A stretch of DNA of 64,000 nt from Chitinophaga filiformis (GCF_023100805.1 NZ_CP095855.1:5311001-5375000); one strand, 5' to 3'. Counted from the first letter of the stretch, positions 28,236-38,600 are shown. Made by a program: numbers and translations. The notes: generated by a model from the letters alone, not told the origin.

Positions 28236-28607
28236 TTACACTCTGAAAAACAACGGCACTATCTGCATTTCCATTACTACATATTCGCTACTGCCCCCCT
28301 CTAAATAGAGGCCAATACTTTCCATTGGAGTAATTCTTATGATAACATTGTCTTCAATGAATATATCAAACTCCTCAATTATTTTGTCGCTATCACATAG
28401 TGGACAGCTATCCGCTTCTGCAATACCGTACACATTCACTTTTTTAAAGTCCGAATTGCCAATGTTATTCCTTCCCCATTTAACAGTATCTCCAATATGG
28501 TATTGTAAAAAAGCGGCATTCCCGTATTTGAATTGGATACGACCAGAATACTGCCTTCTACAATTTAAACACTGAACATCTGTAATCAACACGTTGAATG
28601 CACTCAT
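28236..28607 (-). CDS. CxxC zinc-ribbon-like protein, possible immunity protein
   Basis: The 123-aa protein has two Cys pairs (CLNC at 14-17 and CPLC in DSCPLCDSD) that could bind zinc. The block IQFKYG ... YHIGDTVKWGRNNIGN and the end VVMEMQI resemble small stand-alone proteins often found beside Rhs or polymorphic toxin genes. No signal peptide is seen. Its position downstream of a toxin-tipped Rhs gene makes an immunity role plausible. Confidence 0.6.
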   Translation of the reverse strand: MSAFNVLITDVQCLNCRRQYSGRIQFKYGNAAFLQYHIGDTVKWGRNNIGNSDFKKVNVYGIAEADSCPLCDSDKIIEEFDIFIEDNVIIRITPMESIGLYLEGGSSEYVVMEMQIVPLFFRV

Positions 28608-28728
28608 AAGACATTACTTAATCCGGTAGTAATTTGAACTTAGCTATCCTAATTGCTGCATAAAGTTTAAAAAAAACCGCAGTCCCCTCGCCCAATCATG
28701 TATTGCCAGCATTCGCCCCGGCTGCGAC

Positions 28729-28780
28729 GCGCCTATCCTTTGTCTTATGTATCAAAGGATACGACAACAGAGATAGGCGC
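28729..28780. other. Nested stem-loop of unknown role
   Basis: GCGCCTATC (28729-28737) pairs perfectly with GATAGGCGC (28772-28780). An inner pairing CTTTG / CAAAG (28738-28742 with 28753-28757) follows. No T-run borders it, so it is not a standard terminator; a small RNA or recombination scar are alternatives. Confidence 0.35.
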
Positions 28781-28921
28781 TAGATTTTTACTGAAGATCT
28801 ACAAGGCGAAAATATAGATCGCTGGTGTACACCGCCGTCGTCCATCCGTTTCTTAATGGAGAATTAAGAATGAAAAACGGTCCCAAAACACAAGAATAAA
28901 TAAATTTATCTGGTTACCCCT

Positions 28922-28976
28922 CTGTTTAATCGCTCAATCTGTGGCATACTATTTTTGTGTTGCCTTAACACACTAT
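28922..28976 (-). repeat. 55-bp partial copy of the 144-aa lipoprotein gene
   Basis: This segment matches 30218-30272 at 50 of 55 positions by eye. In the same frame it reads SVLRQHKNSMPQIERLNR, against SVLRQYKNSMPHIDRLNR in the intact gene. It then continues GVTR and stops, which may be the original end of that protein family. Confidence 0.8.
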
Positions 28977-29210
28977 AGCAATAATTTTTATTTCACTACC
29001 AGTGGATGATGTCTTTATAATATAACAATTCAACTTAAGGTCATCAAAAAAACCTCTCCACTTTTCGTAAAAGTACAATAAATCAGGATCGTTAGATGGT
29101 GCTATATAAGCGTCATCAATTGACTCATTGGCAAAAACAATTGCATTGTTATTTCAACGCAACACGGCAAGATAATTTACCAGATAAACACGACAACGGA
29201 AGGATATGGT
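28965..29210 (-). pseudogene. Broken immunity-like gene fragment
   Basis: From 29153 down to 28965 the minus strand encodes a good protein-like frame (NNNAIVFANESIDDAYIAPS, then DLLYFYEKWRGFFDDLKLN). It has no start codon. An in-frame TGA at 29154-29156 separates it from further open codons (VYLVNYLAVLR). At its 3' end it runs out of frame into the 55-bp repeat and stops at once. Both ends therefore look truncated. I do not recognise the family. Confidence 0.5.
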
Positions 29211-29260
29211 TGCGCTCCAACTAAAAAACTAACAAAAGCTACATCTCTTTTTATTGATCC

Positions 29261-29557
29261 TTAGCCCGCGCAAAAATAAATCCTTGTCAGCATCAGCACT
29301 GGAATAATCATTAAGAGGAAGAATATAAGACAGAATAGAACATTTACTTTAGCTCTTGTCGCTGTCATTAAAAAAAGACCTAAAAAGAAACTCCATGACA
29401 AGATCTTTTCAAATACTTTGAAACTTATCATCTGTCCAAAAATCTGTTCGTAACAGGTCACTTCTGAAGCAGTACCGATTATTGTAAAATACATTCCACA
29501 GACGACAGAAATTAATGTAAGAATTATAAAAATGGACTGCTGTTTAGTAAGGCTCAT
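29261..29557 (-). CDS. Small three-helix membrane protein
   Basis: The 98-aa protein has hydrophobic segments at about 8-28, 48-65 and 70-95. The end LTRIYFCAG is short and there is no signal peptidase site. The family is not recognised. Small membrane proteins of this type can be immunity proteins against membrane-active toxins, and its place in the Rhs-associated array is the only support for that here. Confidence 0.5.
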   Translation of the reverse strand: MSLTKQQSIFIILTLISVVCGMYFTIIGTASEVTCYEQIFGQMISFKVFEKILSWSFFLGLFLMTATRAKVNVLFCLIFFLLMIIPVLMLTRIYFCAG

Positions 29558-29663
29558 ATCTTGTTCCGATTAATATCTTCGAAGAAACATCATAAAATGA
29601 TGTTTGCTTTATAAAGATAGACAAGATTGACTGACGAATCGCCAGCCACTTTTGATCTATCCA

Positions 29664-29975
29664 TTAATTAATTACATTGTCATCTAATCGTCTTGCCTCT
29701 ATTGCTTTCATAAGGTGGCCTACAGTTAACATCTTAATTTCCTCAGGCATAGGTATCATAGACGGCTCCGAATAGAAGTATTTCGTAAAATAAAAGTTAC
29801 TAATATCTACACTATACATTTTGCTAAATTCTACTATAAAATCTTCTCCATCATCTCCTGTTATACCGAGATCATTTTCTATTGAAGTTTCCATCGTAAT
29901 CGGAATGTCCAACCCCCTTGACTGACGATGTATAAAGGCCACTAAATCATTAAATAACCGTTCCTTCATATTCAT
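29664..29975 (-). CDS. DUF1493-like small protein
   Basis: The 103-aa protein has the acyl-carrier-like DUF1493 pattern: an acidic loop SIENDLGITGDDGEDFIVEF, then VDISNFYFTKYF. DUF1493 proteins are common in enterobacterial and Bacteroidota toxin-immunity clusters and are annotated as acyl carrier-like or immunity proteins. The loop reads GDDGEDF and has no modifiable Ser, so phosphopantetheine attachment is unlikely. Confidence 0.7.
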   Translation of the reverse strand: MNMKERLFNDLVAFIHRQSRGLDIPITMETSIENDLGITGDDGEDFIVEFSKMYSVDISNFYFTKYFYSEPSMIPMPEEIKMLTVGHLMKAIEARRLDDNVIN

Positions 29976-30155
29976 TTTTTATCAGCATTGTCCGACTAAA
30001 GTAATGTAAAACAAGATAAAAAAGGGCAGTTCCGAAGAACCACCCAGATTAGTTATGTTTGAGTTACCACACAACAAACATTCCTAATGGGGGAAGTTAA
30101 AAAATTTCGCGGACAGCCGGTTCTGTCCCAAATATTAGATGTAACACCGAATTCA

Positions 30156-30217
30156 GACTTTACCGACGAAAACCCACCTATAGATTCATTGTATTCATAG
30201 GCCTGCAATCTGCCGTC
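30156..30217 (-). repeat. 62-bp copy of the 3' end of the 312-aa lipoprotein gene
   Basis: This segment matches 26832-26893 at 55 of 62 positions by eye. In its own frame it reads DGRLQAYEYNESIGGFSSVK, against DGRLHTYEYRESIGGVSSVK in the intact gene. It abuts the 144-aa gene's own sequence exactly at 30217/30218 and supplies, out of frame, the last residues of that protein. Confidence 0.85.
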
Positions 30218-30612
30218 CTGTTTAACCGATCAATATGAGGCATACTATTTTTGTATTGCCTTAACACACTATCAATATACTTTTGGTCAAACGTGCATTT
30301 ATTTTTTTTATACCAATCTCTCCATTCCTTAATATCTTTTTTGAAATCACTATGTGTTTCATACCCTAGCGTGCTGCTATAGTCGGCTCTGGTATAAAGG
30401 CCGGTAGTAAAACTTAGATAAAAAAGTGCATAACGATAGTCTTCAACAAACGTTGCTTTTCCCTTTTGAAAACCTCTTACAATATTAAGCTGGTGCTCAA
30501 AATCCTTTTTAGCAGTTAAATCAATCACGCATTGCATAGAATTGCAACTCGTGATTATCAATACAAAAAATACTACTATTAACTGCCGCATTTGTATCAA
30601 ACATTTAGTCAC
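30178..30612 (-). CDS. Lipoprotein with recombined C-terminus
   Basis: The 144-aa protein has a lipobox near Cys23 (VLIITSC); the start may be Met8 (MRQLIVV). The mature part is helical and charged (HSDFKKDIKEWRDWYKKNKC). It lies 26 bases below the 207-aa gene and may be an immunity partner. Its last 14 or so residues (TADCRPMNTMNL) come from an unrelated lipoprotein gene fragment read out of frame. A related copy at 28.9 kb ends instead in NRGVTR, so this protein is probably a chimera with an altered tail. Confidence 0.65.
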   Translation of the reverse strand: MTKCLIQMRQLIVVFFVLIITSCNSMQCVIDLTAKKDFEHQLNIVRGFQKGKATFVEDYRYALFYLSFTTGLYTRADYSSTLGYETHSDFKKDIKEWRDWYKKNKCTFDQKYIDSVLRQYKNSMPHIDRLNRTADCRPMNTMNL

Positions 30613-30638
30613 AACGTTATTCTGAACAAGAATTCATT

Positions 30639-31262
30639 TTACATATCTTTTACCGCACAATTGCGGCTTAAAGTCCCCAAGGAGAAAAACTCAGATGTTA
30701 CTTCACCTGCATTTGACGCAAAATGACTGATGATGATATCATCGTTATTAAACCCTTCCGAAGATTTCACCAGATAGTTGCTTAACGGCAGTGAAATATT
30801 AGCGTTAGGAATAGTCATTGTAAAATTTTCCTTAATCCACCTCTTTTCATTTGAAAAGAAATAATATTCCACTTTGACATCTCCATTATTCTTCTTCCAA
30901 ACAACATAGTTTCGAATAATGGCTGTTGCTCCCATTCGGTTTGCCTCAACAACAAAAACCTCCTTATTTTTCATCTTTGATAACAACATAGCCAAGAACT
31001 TATACCTCGCAGATGCAGTATCTACTAACTTCCAATATTTGAATTCATTACTGCTTTTAAATTCATCTAAACTCTGAGCATACCTAGCTCTTCTTTTTTC
31101 ATCACTTGCCGACTTATACTGATTGGTAAGTGATTTCAAAGTTGCATTATTCCAGCTTATTAATATGCGACGGACATCGTCTTCATATCCCCTCTGGCCT
31201 TGCAGGCTTCCAACCCCTACTCGCAAAAGAAATGTTAATAATAATAATAATAATCTAATCAT
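30639..31262 (-). CDS. Secreted protein coupled to the Rhs toxin gene, candidate immunity protein
   Basis: The 207-aa protein has a signal peptide (LLLLLLTFLLRVGVGSLQGQ). The mature part is mixed alpha/beta (DEFKSSNEFKYWKLVDTASA, FFSNEKRWIKENFTM). Its ATG overlaps the stop of the Rhs gene by four bases (ATGA), so translation is coupled. Immediate downstream position and coupling are the hallmarks of a cognate immunity protein. An exported protein would protect against a toxin that acts in the periplasm or on entry. No known family is recognised. Confidence 0.7.
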   Translation of the reverse strand: MIRLLLLLLTFLLRVGVGSLQGQRGYEDDVRRILISWNNATLKSLTNQYKSASDEKRRARYAQSLDEFKSSNEFKYWKLVDTASARYKFLAMLLSKMKNKEVFVVEANRMGATAIIRNYVVWKKNNGDVKVEYYFFSNEKRWIKENFTMTIPNANISLPLSNYLVKSSEGFNNDDIIISHFASNAGEVTSEFFSLGTLSRNCAVKDM

Positions 31263-34200
31263 TGCATACGAATATTAAAAGTTGGTAAAGATGGTGAGTA
31301 TGGTAATTTTCTAGGACCTATGCCATTTTCCTTTCTCAATTTATTTTCCTGAATTCTCGCACCTTTCTCCTCACTCGTCATTCCCTTCGCATTTCTATCT
31401 GGATCTATCTCTCCCGTAGAAGCTTTACTACCCTTTCCATTCCTGTATTGAAGTGCATGAAACAATTCATGCCCAAGTATAATGAATGGGGCCACTCCTT
31501 TACTTCCATCCTCGTTTGTAATTGCTATTGATTTATCCGATCCATCATTCCTATTTGTTGTACTATAACGCACTGATGAAGATGTGCCTGGTCCTCCGTC
31601 TTGCCCAGCCTCAGGCCTATCCGGCACTGTAAAGTCCTGATTCTTCTCCTTTTCTCCGGATTGAGTAATTGTAACTGTACTTCCAGGTTTCATTAAATCG
31701 TCTATCATAGCTGTTCCCACCGGTTTAGATATAACGTTGCCATTTGCATCTTTTGACACTTCACCAGTCAACTCGACATTACTGTTTGTTTCACTGGCAT
31801 ACTTTACATTACCTGACTCATCTAAAACCAATTGTCTATCAGTGAGTCTTTGAAGATCCTCAAAAGTCTGTTGTCTAAAATTCTTATCGCCGCCAATAAC
31901 AATGTCTGTGGGGCCCATCCCGTCAGGATCGATGAACCTTATGGGATTGTCAAAAGCATAGTTATATACCGAATGTCGTCTCATTTTCTCTGCAAGCGGA
32001 TCTACACCATGCCACCTCCCTATCTGAACATCATACATTCTCGCCCCATAATCATACCATTCCAACCCACTCCCATCTCCAAATTCCTTATTCTGTAACT
32101 CCTTTTCATTGTACTTCATCCTATTCTCCGCATAATTAAACCCTTTGAGTGCATTAGAAGATATCCCCGCCATCGTCAACCCATACGGATAATAATGCGT
32201 CTCCTCTAACAATGGTCCGCTATTCACCGCCAAAGCGACATTATCAAAGAACACGTCCTGCTGACTCTCGTTACTGGTATAAACATACAAAAATCCGCTC
32301 TTCTCTACTGCCATCTTCTCCACTCCCAGTTCCTGCAGCTCGTCCGGACTCTCCTTCACCTGTCTTACTCCACTATTATCTTCCACTAATTTAAAATCAT
32401 CATCGAATAAAACAAAGTTTAAATAAGCTTTCGGGCGATTTGACTGGCCGTTGTCCTGGTTCTTTTCTTTTAAACGTTGATAGTTATTGTTATAGAAATC
32501 TGTATTAAAAGGTGTGTTATTAACAATTGCATCCGAGGCATGCGACCCATTTTCGCTTGCTACACCTCCAAATGCCTGCACAAGTCCAGCTACCATATCC
32601 TCTACCGGCGCCTTTCCATTATTGTCTGTCGGACCCTGGGACTTATAAAATGCCTTTGCCTTAATCTGAACGGTATCACCGGCCATTACACGTAACACCA
32701 ATGAAGGACCGATCTTCTTCCCTCCTGCTTTCGCATTTAACTTTGCCGCAAACTTGTTCTTTTCCGTAGTCTCGTCTGCAGGATAGCCGGAGGGCACCTC
32801 TGTACGCGTCTCCTCCACATTGTTGAATAGCGCCACTTCCTGAGCAGCTACCTCCGTTTCCATCGTGGCAGCATACATAGTAAAATCAGTCTGATCAGTT
32901 AAAACTGTTCTTACATTTCCCAGGTGATCCTTTTCGAAATAATCATAAGCATATTGCACCGCTTGCCCGTTTTTATAAACAGGGCGAATACGACCTTCTT
33001 CATGGCTTATCAGTTCCAGGCTATCCTGCCTGTATACAAATGCTCCCGCATAATCCGTTATAGTCGTCTTTGAAGGATTGATGGTGTTATCCACCACAGT
33101 CTTGCTAAGTTTATTCCCGGCAGCATCATACTGGTAGGTAATTATTCCCTTACCAGCAATTGTAATTACAGCAGGCAGGTTGAGATGATTATACACAATT
33201 GAACTAATATGCTTATTGGAATCAGCCACCATATTACCATTGCCGTCATAGAAATAGTCGTTACCACTGTTAGTACCATCAATAAAATCCCCCAGTTTCG
33301 CGGATGCTGTTTTTGCAGGGTTAGGATCGGCTACAGCTGCCAGCTTGTTGCTATTAGCCAGGTAAGTATAGCTTAGCCTATCGATTGTGTCGATCTTTGT
33401 TCCGATCATCCCTTTCTGCCACATGGATTTAATGTTACCATTGGCATCGTAGGTCAGATTGCTAACCGTAAAGTCCTTTTTGTCCTGTGCCCAGCTACCA
33501 CCACTCTTCTGCGTGAAGTAGGCACCAGTCAGGCGGTTGGCCTTGTCATAGCTATACCCATAAGCCCAGGCGCTATCCGCACGGGTCTTCCACTTAACAC
33601 CAGATATGTTACCATTATACTGGCTGGAATCAAATCCATAATCATAGCTTAATTCCTGCCCAAACCAGTTGGATGTGCTCGTTCCGCTATTCACAAAGTT
33701 TTTGTTGATCCCTTGTAACCACCCGCGGATATTATAAGCATAGCTTAAGCTATCAATTACACCTCCGGAAGAATTTACTCCCAGACGCTTTAATTTTAAT
33801 TGTCCCAGCTCATCGTAGTTATTGGCTGCAATCAACCTCTCCTGACTCACATCATCATTTAACCGTTTCCTCACTGTAAGCAATCGGCCTCCATGATCGT
33901 AGGTCAAAGTAGTCAGCAAGGTACTTTGTGCCGTAATGCTTTTCGGATTTTGATGACGAAGGTAAGTTGCCAATACAGCTCCTTTGAAGTTGTACAGCGT
34001 TGTAAGTACATCTTTACCTCCAAGATTATTTTCACTTAATACCTGAATAGCACGGCCCTTATCATTATAATATGTAGTTGTTGTTAACCACTTATTGGTT
34101 CCCAGTACCCGTACTTTACTTCCCGTCACTAATCCCGTAGTCATAGTACTTACAGGCAACTTATTAGGATACAAAGTATCAGCAGCTATTAACTTTCCAG

Positions 34201-35671
34201 TATCGGTCGCCATAAAAGCCAACTTGCCGGAATAGTTATAGTTGTCGTAGAAGGTATATGTCAGAGGCGTCAGTGCGGATGCCGCTATATTAGGCAATGG
34301 ATTTGTAGCGGCAATCACGTTAGTATCCCCCGCAGCGGCAGGATCAATTTTTGCTTCTGTTTCTGCGCCTGCGCCGGAATCAAATTCACCCAACATAGTA
34401 ACGCTGTTGGTGGCTGTATATAATGGACTTCCATCATGGTTATACAAGGCCAGGTCAGCTTCTGCCGGCGCTACATAGGAAATGGCCTGCGAAGCCGGAG
34501 CCCTGTTCATCCTTGCCTGTAAAGTATCTCTTGTAGCAGTTCCCTGATAAATAGCTGTCATGGTTGGACGGTTCAACTCATCGTAAAATGTCACCAGCCA
34601 CTCCATAGGAGATTTCGTTCGCTGCACAGAATCCTGCGTAAATACAAGCCTGTCGCGCAGATCATATACCATGAATACTCTTCCCGCGCCGGGTACTTTT
34701 TTTACCACCATACGCTGCCTTGCATCGTATTGATACTGGAAGCATAATTCATCAGCGATAGCCGTAGTCATTGTCCAGGTGCCCTTTATAGCATCTACAG
34801 CCAATGGAGGTATAACGAAGCGGAGATTACCCAGATCATCGTACACATAGTAGGTGCATAACCAGCCTATATGCCCAGTACCGGGGTTAGCTGCTATCTG
34901 CACTTTCTTTAATATCACCTGGCCTTGTTTGTCCTTATACTCTATGACCTGGCTGCCTTGCTCGTCCACAGTCGCATTTTCCTGTAACTGCCCTGCAGCA
35001 TAATTGCCGACGCTGGTAGGTATACCCGTTCCAATATTCCACAGTCTCACTGAATCAGTCACGGTGTTCACCTGATACCGCGCTTCCACAGGACGATTCA
35101 CCCAACTATTACCTGGCGCATAAGTTTTAAGCGGTCTGTTAAGCGGGGACTGTTCAAACTGTTGCTGGCTATAGAAAATATTCTCCCCTGTAATGCCAGG
35201 GTTAAGCACCCCGTTCTGATAAAATGCTTTCTGCGCATTAAAGGGATCTGTCTTAAACTTTCCATCGCTCAGATTACCGGATTGCTGCACATAGGGAAGA
35301 TACTTGTACTGTTCCCGCCCATAAGGATCATATATCACCGGCGCCACCAGGTCCTTTCCGCCGCTACTAATTCCTTTCGAAACTGTCTGTATCGGACGAC
35401 CAAGACCGTCAACGTATTGAGTGGTCTGTTTGACCTCCCTCACCTTCCTTGCTGCAGATACCACTGCAGTAGTATCTGTCAATGGCATATCCGGCTCCCA
35501 GGTTCGTATATAATTAATGCTACTACTTGTATAGGGCGTTGGCAAGGTCACCGGTGTTGCGGCCGGTCTCGATGCACCTCCGGGTTTATTCTGCGCCTGT
35601 AGCTTGAATGCCAACATCAGGCACAGGCCGGATATATAAAAAGAAATCTTATTCATGTATAATTTTTTCAA
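31259..35671 (-). CDS. DUF6443/Rhs protein with M91 (NleD-like) metallopeptidase tip
   Basis: The 1470-aa protein has a signal peptide (1 to about 26) and a DUF6443 domain (about 45-190). Many YD repeats follow (about 270-930, for example YDANGNIKSMW and YQYDAAGNKLSKT). The Rhs-associated core (about 1170-1275) runs HYYPYGLTMAGISS ... GRWHGVDPLAEKM and ends FIDPDGM, the usual boundary of a variable tip. The tip (about 1280-1470) has HELFH (1401-1405) and a downstream EEKGARIQENKLRKENGIGP, matching M91/NleD-type zinc peptidases. The shell would enclose the tip until delivery. It is coupled to the secreted 207-aa gene. Confidence 0.88.
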   Translation of the reverse strand: MKKLYMNKISFYISGLCLMLAFKLQAQNKPGGASRPAATPVTLPTPYTSSSINYIRTWEPDMPLTDTTAVVSAARKVREVKQTTQYVDGLGRPIQTVSKGISSGGKDLVAPVIYDPYGREQYKYLPYVQQSGNLSDGKFKTDPFNAQKAFYQNGVLNPGITGENIFYSQQQFEQSPLNRPLKTYAPGNSWVNRPVEARYQVNTVTDSVRLWNIGTGIPTSVGNYAAGQLQENATVDEQGSQVIEYKDKQGQVILKKVQIAANPGTGHIGWLCTYYVYDDLGNLRFVIPPLAVDAIKGTWTMTTAIADELCFQYQYDARQRMVVKKVPGAGRVFMVYDLRDRLVFTQDSVQRTKSPMEWLVTFYDELNRPTMTAIYQGTATRDTLQARMNRAPASQAISYVAPAEADLALYNHDGSPLYTATNSVTMLGEFDSGAGAETEAKIDPAAAGDTNVIAATNPLPNIAASALTPLTYTFYDNYNYSGKLAFMATDTGKLIAADTLYPNKLPVSTMTTGLVTGSKVRVLGTNKWLTTTTYYNDKGRAIQVLSENNLGGKDVLTTLYNFKGAVLATYLRHQNPKSITAQSTLLTTLTYDHGGRLLTVRKRLNDDVSQERLIAANNYDELGQLKLKRLGVNSSGGVIDSLSYAYNIRGWLQGINKNFVNSGTSTSNWFGQELSYDYGFDSSQYNGNISGVKWKTRADSAWAYGYSYDKANRLTGAYFTQKSGGSWAQDKKDFTVSNLTYDANGNIKSMWQKGMIGTKIDTIDRLSYTYLANSNKLAAVADPNPAKTASAKLGDFIDGTNSGNDYFYDGNGNMVADSNKHISSIVYNHLNLPAVITIAGKGIITYQYDAAGNKLSKTVVDNTINPSKTTITDYAGAFVYRQDSLELISHEEGRIRPVYKNGQAVQYAYDYFEKDHLGNVRTVLTDQTDFTMYAATMETEVAAQEVALFNNVEETRTEVPSGYPADETTEKNKFAAKLNAKAGGKKIGPSLVLRVMAGDTVQIKAKAFYKSQGPTDNNGKAPVEDMVAGLVQAFGGVASENGSHASDAIVNNTPFNTDFYNNNYQRLKEKNQDNGQSNRPKAYLNFVLFDDDFKLVEDNSGVRQVKESPDELQELGVEKMAVEKSGFLYVYTSNESQQDVFFDNVALAVNSGPLLEETHYYPYGLTMAGISSNALKGFNYAENRMKYNEKELQNKEFGDGSGLEWYDYGARMYDVQIGRWHGVDPLAEKMRRHSVYNYAFDNPIRFIDPDGMGPTDIVIGGDKNFRQQTFEDLQRLTDRQLVLDESGNVKYASETNSNVELTGEVSKDANGNVISKPVGTAMIDDLMKPGSTVTITQSGEKEKNQDFTVPDRPEAGQDGGPGTSSSVRYSTTNRNDGSDKSIAITNEDGSKGVAPFIILGHELFHALQYRNGKGSKASTGEIDPDRNAKGMTSEEKGARIQENKLRKENGIGPRKLPYSPSLPTFNIRMQ

Positions 35672-35682
35672 GGGCCAGGAAA

Positions 35683-38600
35683 CTATTGTGTGATGGACCG
35701 GGAATACTGATAATCGAATACTTTCAGAATATTTCTGTCATTATCTTTTATCATCCTGAGCCGTCCAAATCCATCGTACTCGTAATAAGTGACGTTACCT
35801 GCAGCGTCAGACTGGCTGGTTACTCCCACCAGCGGGTCATAGGTATATGTGTTCATCTGAGCATTCTGTGGGTGAAGTCTCAGCTCATCTATACTGGCTG
35901 AGCCACTGATGATAATTGTCGCTGTTCCTGCGGCAATCTGGTGTTTATAAAATGTCCATCCATTAGAAGTCCTTCCTGCTGTACCGGTCTGTCCGTTTAC
36001 CAGCGCAGCACCTCCCTGGGACCAATATGACACCGTATAGGCTGTTGCCGTAGATAGATTGTTCCTTACAATATTTCCCCTGCTGAGCGTATAAAAGTTT
36101 TTACCGGAAAACGCATTGCCTACGGAGACCGCACCAGACAGTTGCCAGTAACCGTTACCTGTTGATTCGAAACCTGTGTAGGCAACAGTATTGATCGATG
36201 CGTTGGTAACCTTTGCGACAAGGCTGCTGCTTTTATGATCAAAGATCAGCGATTGGACCAAACCGTTCCGTTCCTTGTATTGTATTACATTGCCTTTATC
36301 ATCATACTGTTGTATCAGTGCCGCTTCCTCCGCAGGGTTGCCCATTAAAGCGTTTTCCAGCCTGGACGGCGCGATAAGCGTGCCGGTAAACACACTGTAA
36401 TTAATCCTTGTCATACTCAATTCCGGGCCTGCAGTTTTAACTGTCCGCTCTTCTATAACGTTACCAATCATGTTGCGGGCTATCATATCGTTATAAGGTG
36501 TTGTTTGCCCTCCGGCTACCATTTCATGCGGATATTTGTTATAAGTGGTCAGTTCATTCCCCTTACTGTCGGTAGTAATGGTGCGGGTAACGTTCAAATG
36601 TTTATTATTATCATAATAGTACCTTATCAAGGTACTCAATTCACTGCCATCCTGCGTATCGTATGTTTTCTGCTCTGTGGACACTTTCTGTACCCAGGAG
36701 GTGATCACATTATAAAATCCATATCCATAATCAAATTCAAAGTGGTCATTCACCGGGATATGTTGACCGTCCACCTCGTTGAAACATGGGTATTCAACAA
36801 CTCTGAGCCGTTTTACACGCAAGCCCTTCATTCTTCTGTAGAGATTTGTAGTATCACCATCATTAAACGCATATTCATCCTTCTGACTGCTTACCTTCCG
36901 GTAGCCGATTCCATTTTTTGCATAAACCGTTTTTTCGGATAGTAATCCACGTTTATAGCTATAATCATTTACCGGTATTGAAGCGATCGCTGTCTGCAGA
37001 TCAACATTGGGCCAATAGGTATGGTCGAAATAATAGTTATTCGTTGAGTCGGGATAGAACAGGTAATTATACTCGACGTATCCATTATCATTTCCCTGAT
37101 TGTCAACATTGAATTCCTGAACAGAGGTATACCCGACACTCGAACCCTGAGTGACACCCAATATTGCCTGGCTGCTGCTGGTCACTTCCCGGTATTGTGC
37201 AAAGTCAGTGTTACATGGTCCCATACCTGTATGGCCTTCAACACCAAACATATCAACTGCGTAGTAGTGTACATATCTTGGATAACTGAGAATTTTCCCG
37301 GTAGAATATTTGTAAGTCTTTATCTCAGAAGGGGTTATGTTAAGGCCATCATAGTTCGTCATACTTTTAATGCGCAAACCGCCTGCAACCGGAGCGGCCA
37401 GACCGCCACCAGCGGGTGCTTCTACATATTTTTTGAACCATATATCAGCATAAATGGCAGCTTTGGTCGAATTATCTTCCGGGCATCTAAAGCCCGAGCA
37501 GGAGTTATCAGTTGTCAACCTGTATGATCCTGAAAACAGGGATGGTAGTTCGATGCTTGGAAAGCTAAAATCATATGTGCCATCTGGATTGGCCGGTATA
37601 TTTCCACCTGGAAACTGATCATATGCATTCCATTCCTGAACAAGTACATAGTTACCATCGCCGGTAGACCTTTCCAGTCGGACGAAAGGCAACCATCCTT
37701 CTCTTTTCGCATTGGGCCGGGTATAGTTGGCATAGCTGATGGATATCGTAAGCTTATCTTGTGAGAATGGAATATCGAAGAATACAATACTATCATGGGG
37801 CATGGGCGTCTTATAGTTATACGTTGAGGCATACGCCCTGCCTTCCCCGATTTCGGCTATCGGCGTATTTGGGATGGAACCTGCTTCATAACGGTGCAAT
37901 TCGTAATCAAAATCCGTATAACCTCCGGTAGGATATTTGATCCTTTTGAGTGTGCCGCTTTTGGCAGCCGACTCATTAGGCTCCCTGTTTGCAAAAATTG
38001 GTGTTTGGAAAGAAGGAGCACTGGGAAGCAGGTTTTGATTTGCTGCAGCATTATAATAGCCCCAATGGTCCTGGGCGTTGGAAAAACGGGATGGAAGTCC
38101 CGGATAATAGTAAAAGCTGTGTACTAGCTTATCGGTTCTTGTACGGTTATAGTCAGACAGAGAATCGAGATAATAGCGATTACCATCATAAGAGTACTGA
38201 AGCACGAAGTTCTTAATATTGTTCCCTGTTTCGGTAGCCCGAACCTTGATACTGTCCAGCAATTTTCCCTGTTGAAGATCCTGCCTTGAGCTCCCGGCGA
38301 AAAAGGTCATTTCCCCCTGACTCCAGCGGATGGAACTCAACAACCCCTTACCACGGGTGACATATCTTGTGTTCATCGGGTCATTGTTCGGTACACCATT
38401 ATACAAAACCTTTGATGTATTCAATATGTCAGTCCAGGACGTGTTAACATCAGCCGGGTATCCTCCCATCTGAGCTGTCAGCTCACGAAGGGATTGAGTT
38501 GACCTCATGGTATAAGACTCACTTTTGTCGGTATATTGCAGACTGATAGTATCGCTTTTGTCGTTAGATACCATGCGGGTAAGGTACCAGGCATTGTCCC

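Larger units (their letters stand above)
28608..29260. other. Gene-poor stretch with recombined fragments and a stem-loop
   Basis: No intact gene is visible in these 653 bases. They hold a hairpin (28729-28780), a 55-base copy of part of the 144-aa lipoprotein gene (28922-28976) and the broken frame described for 28965-29210. Confidence 0.6.
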
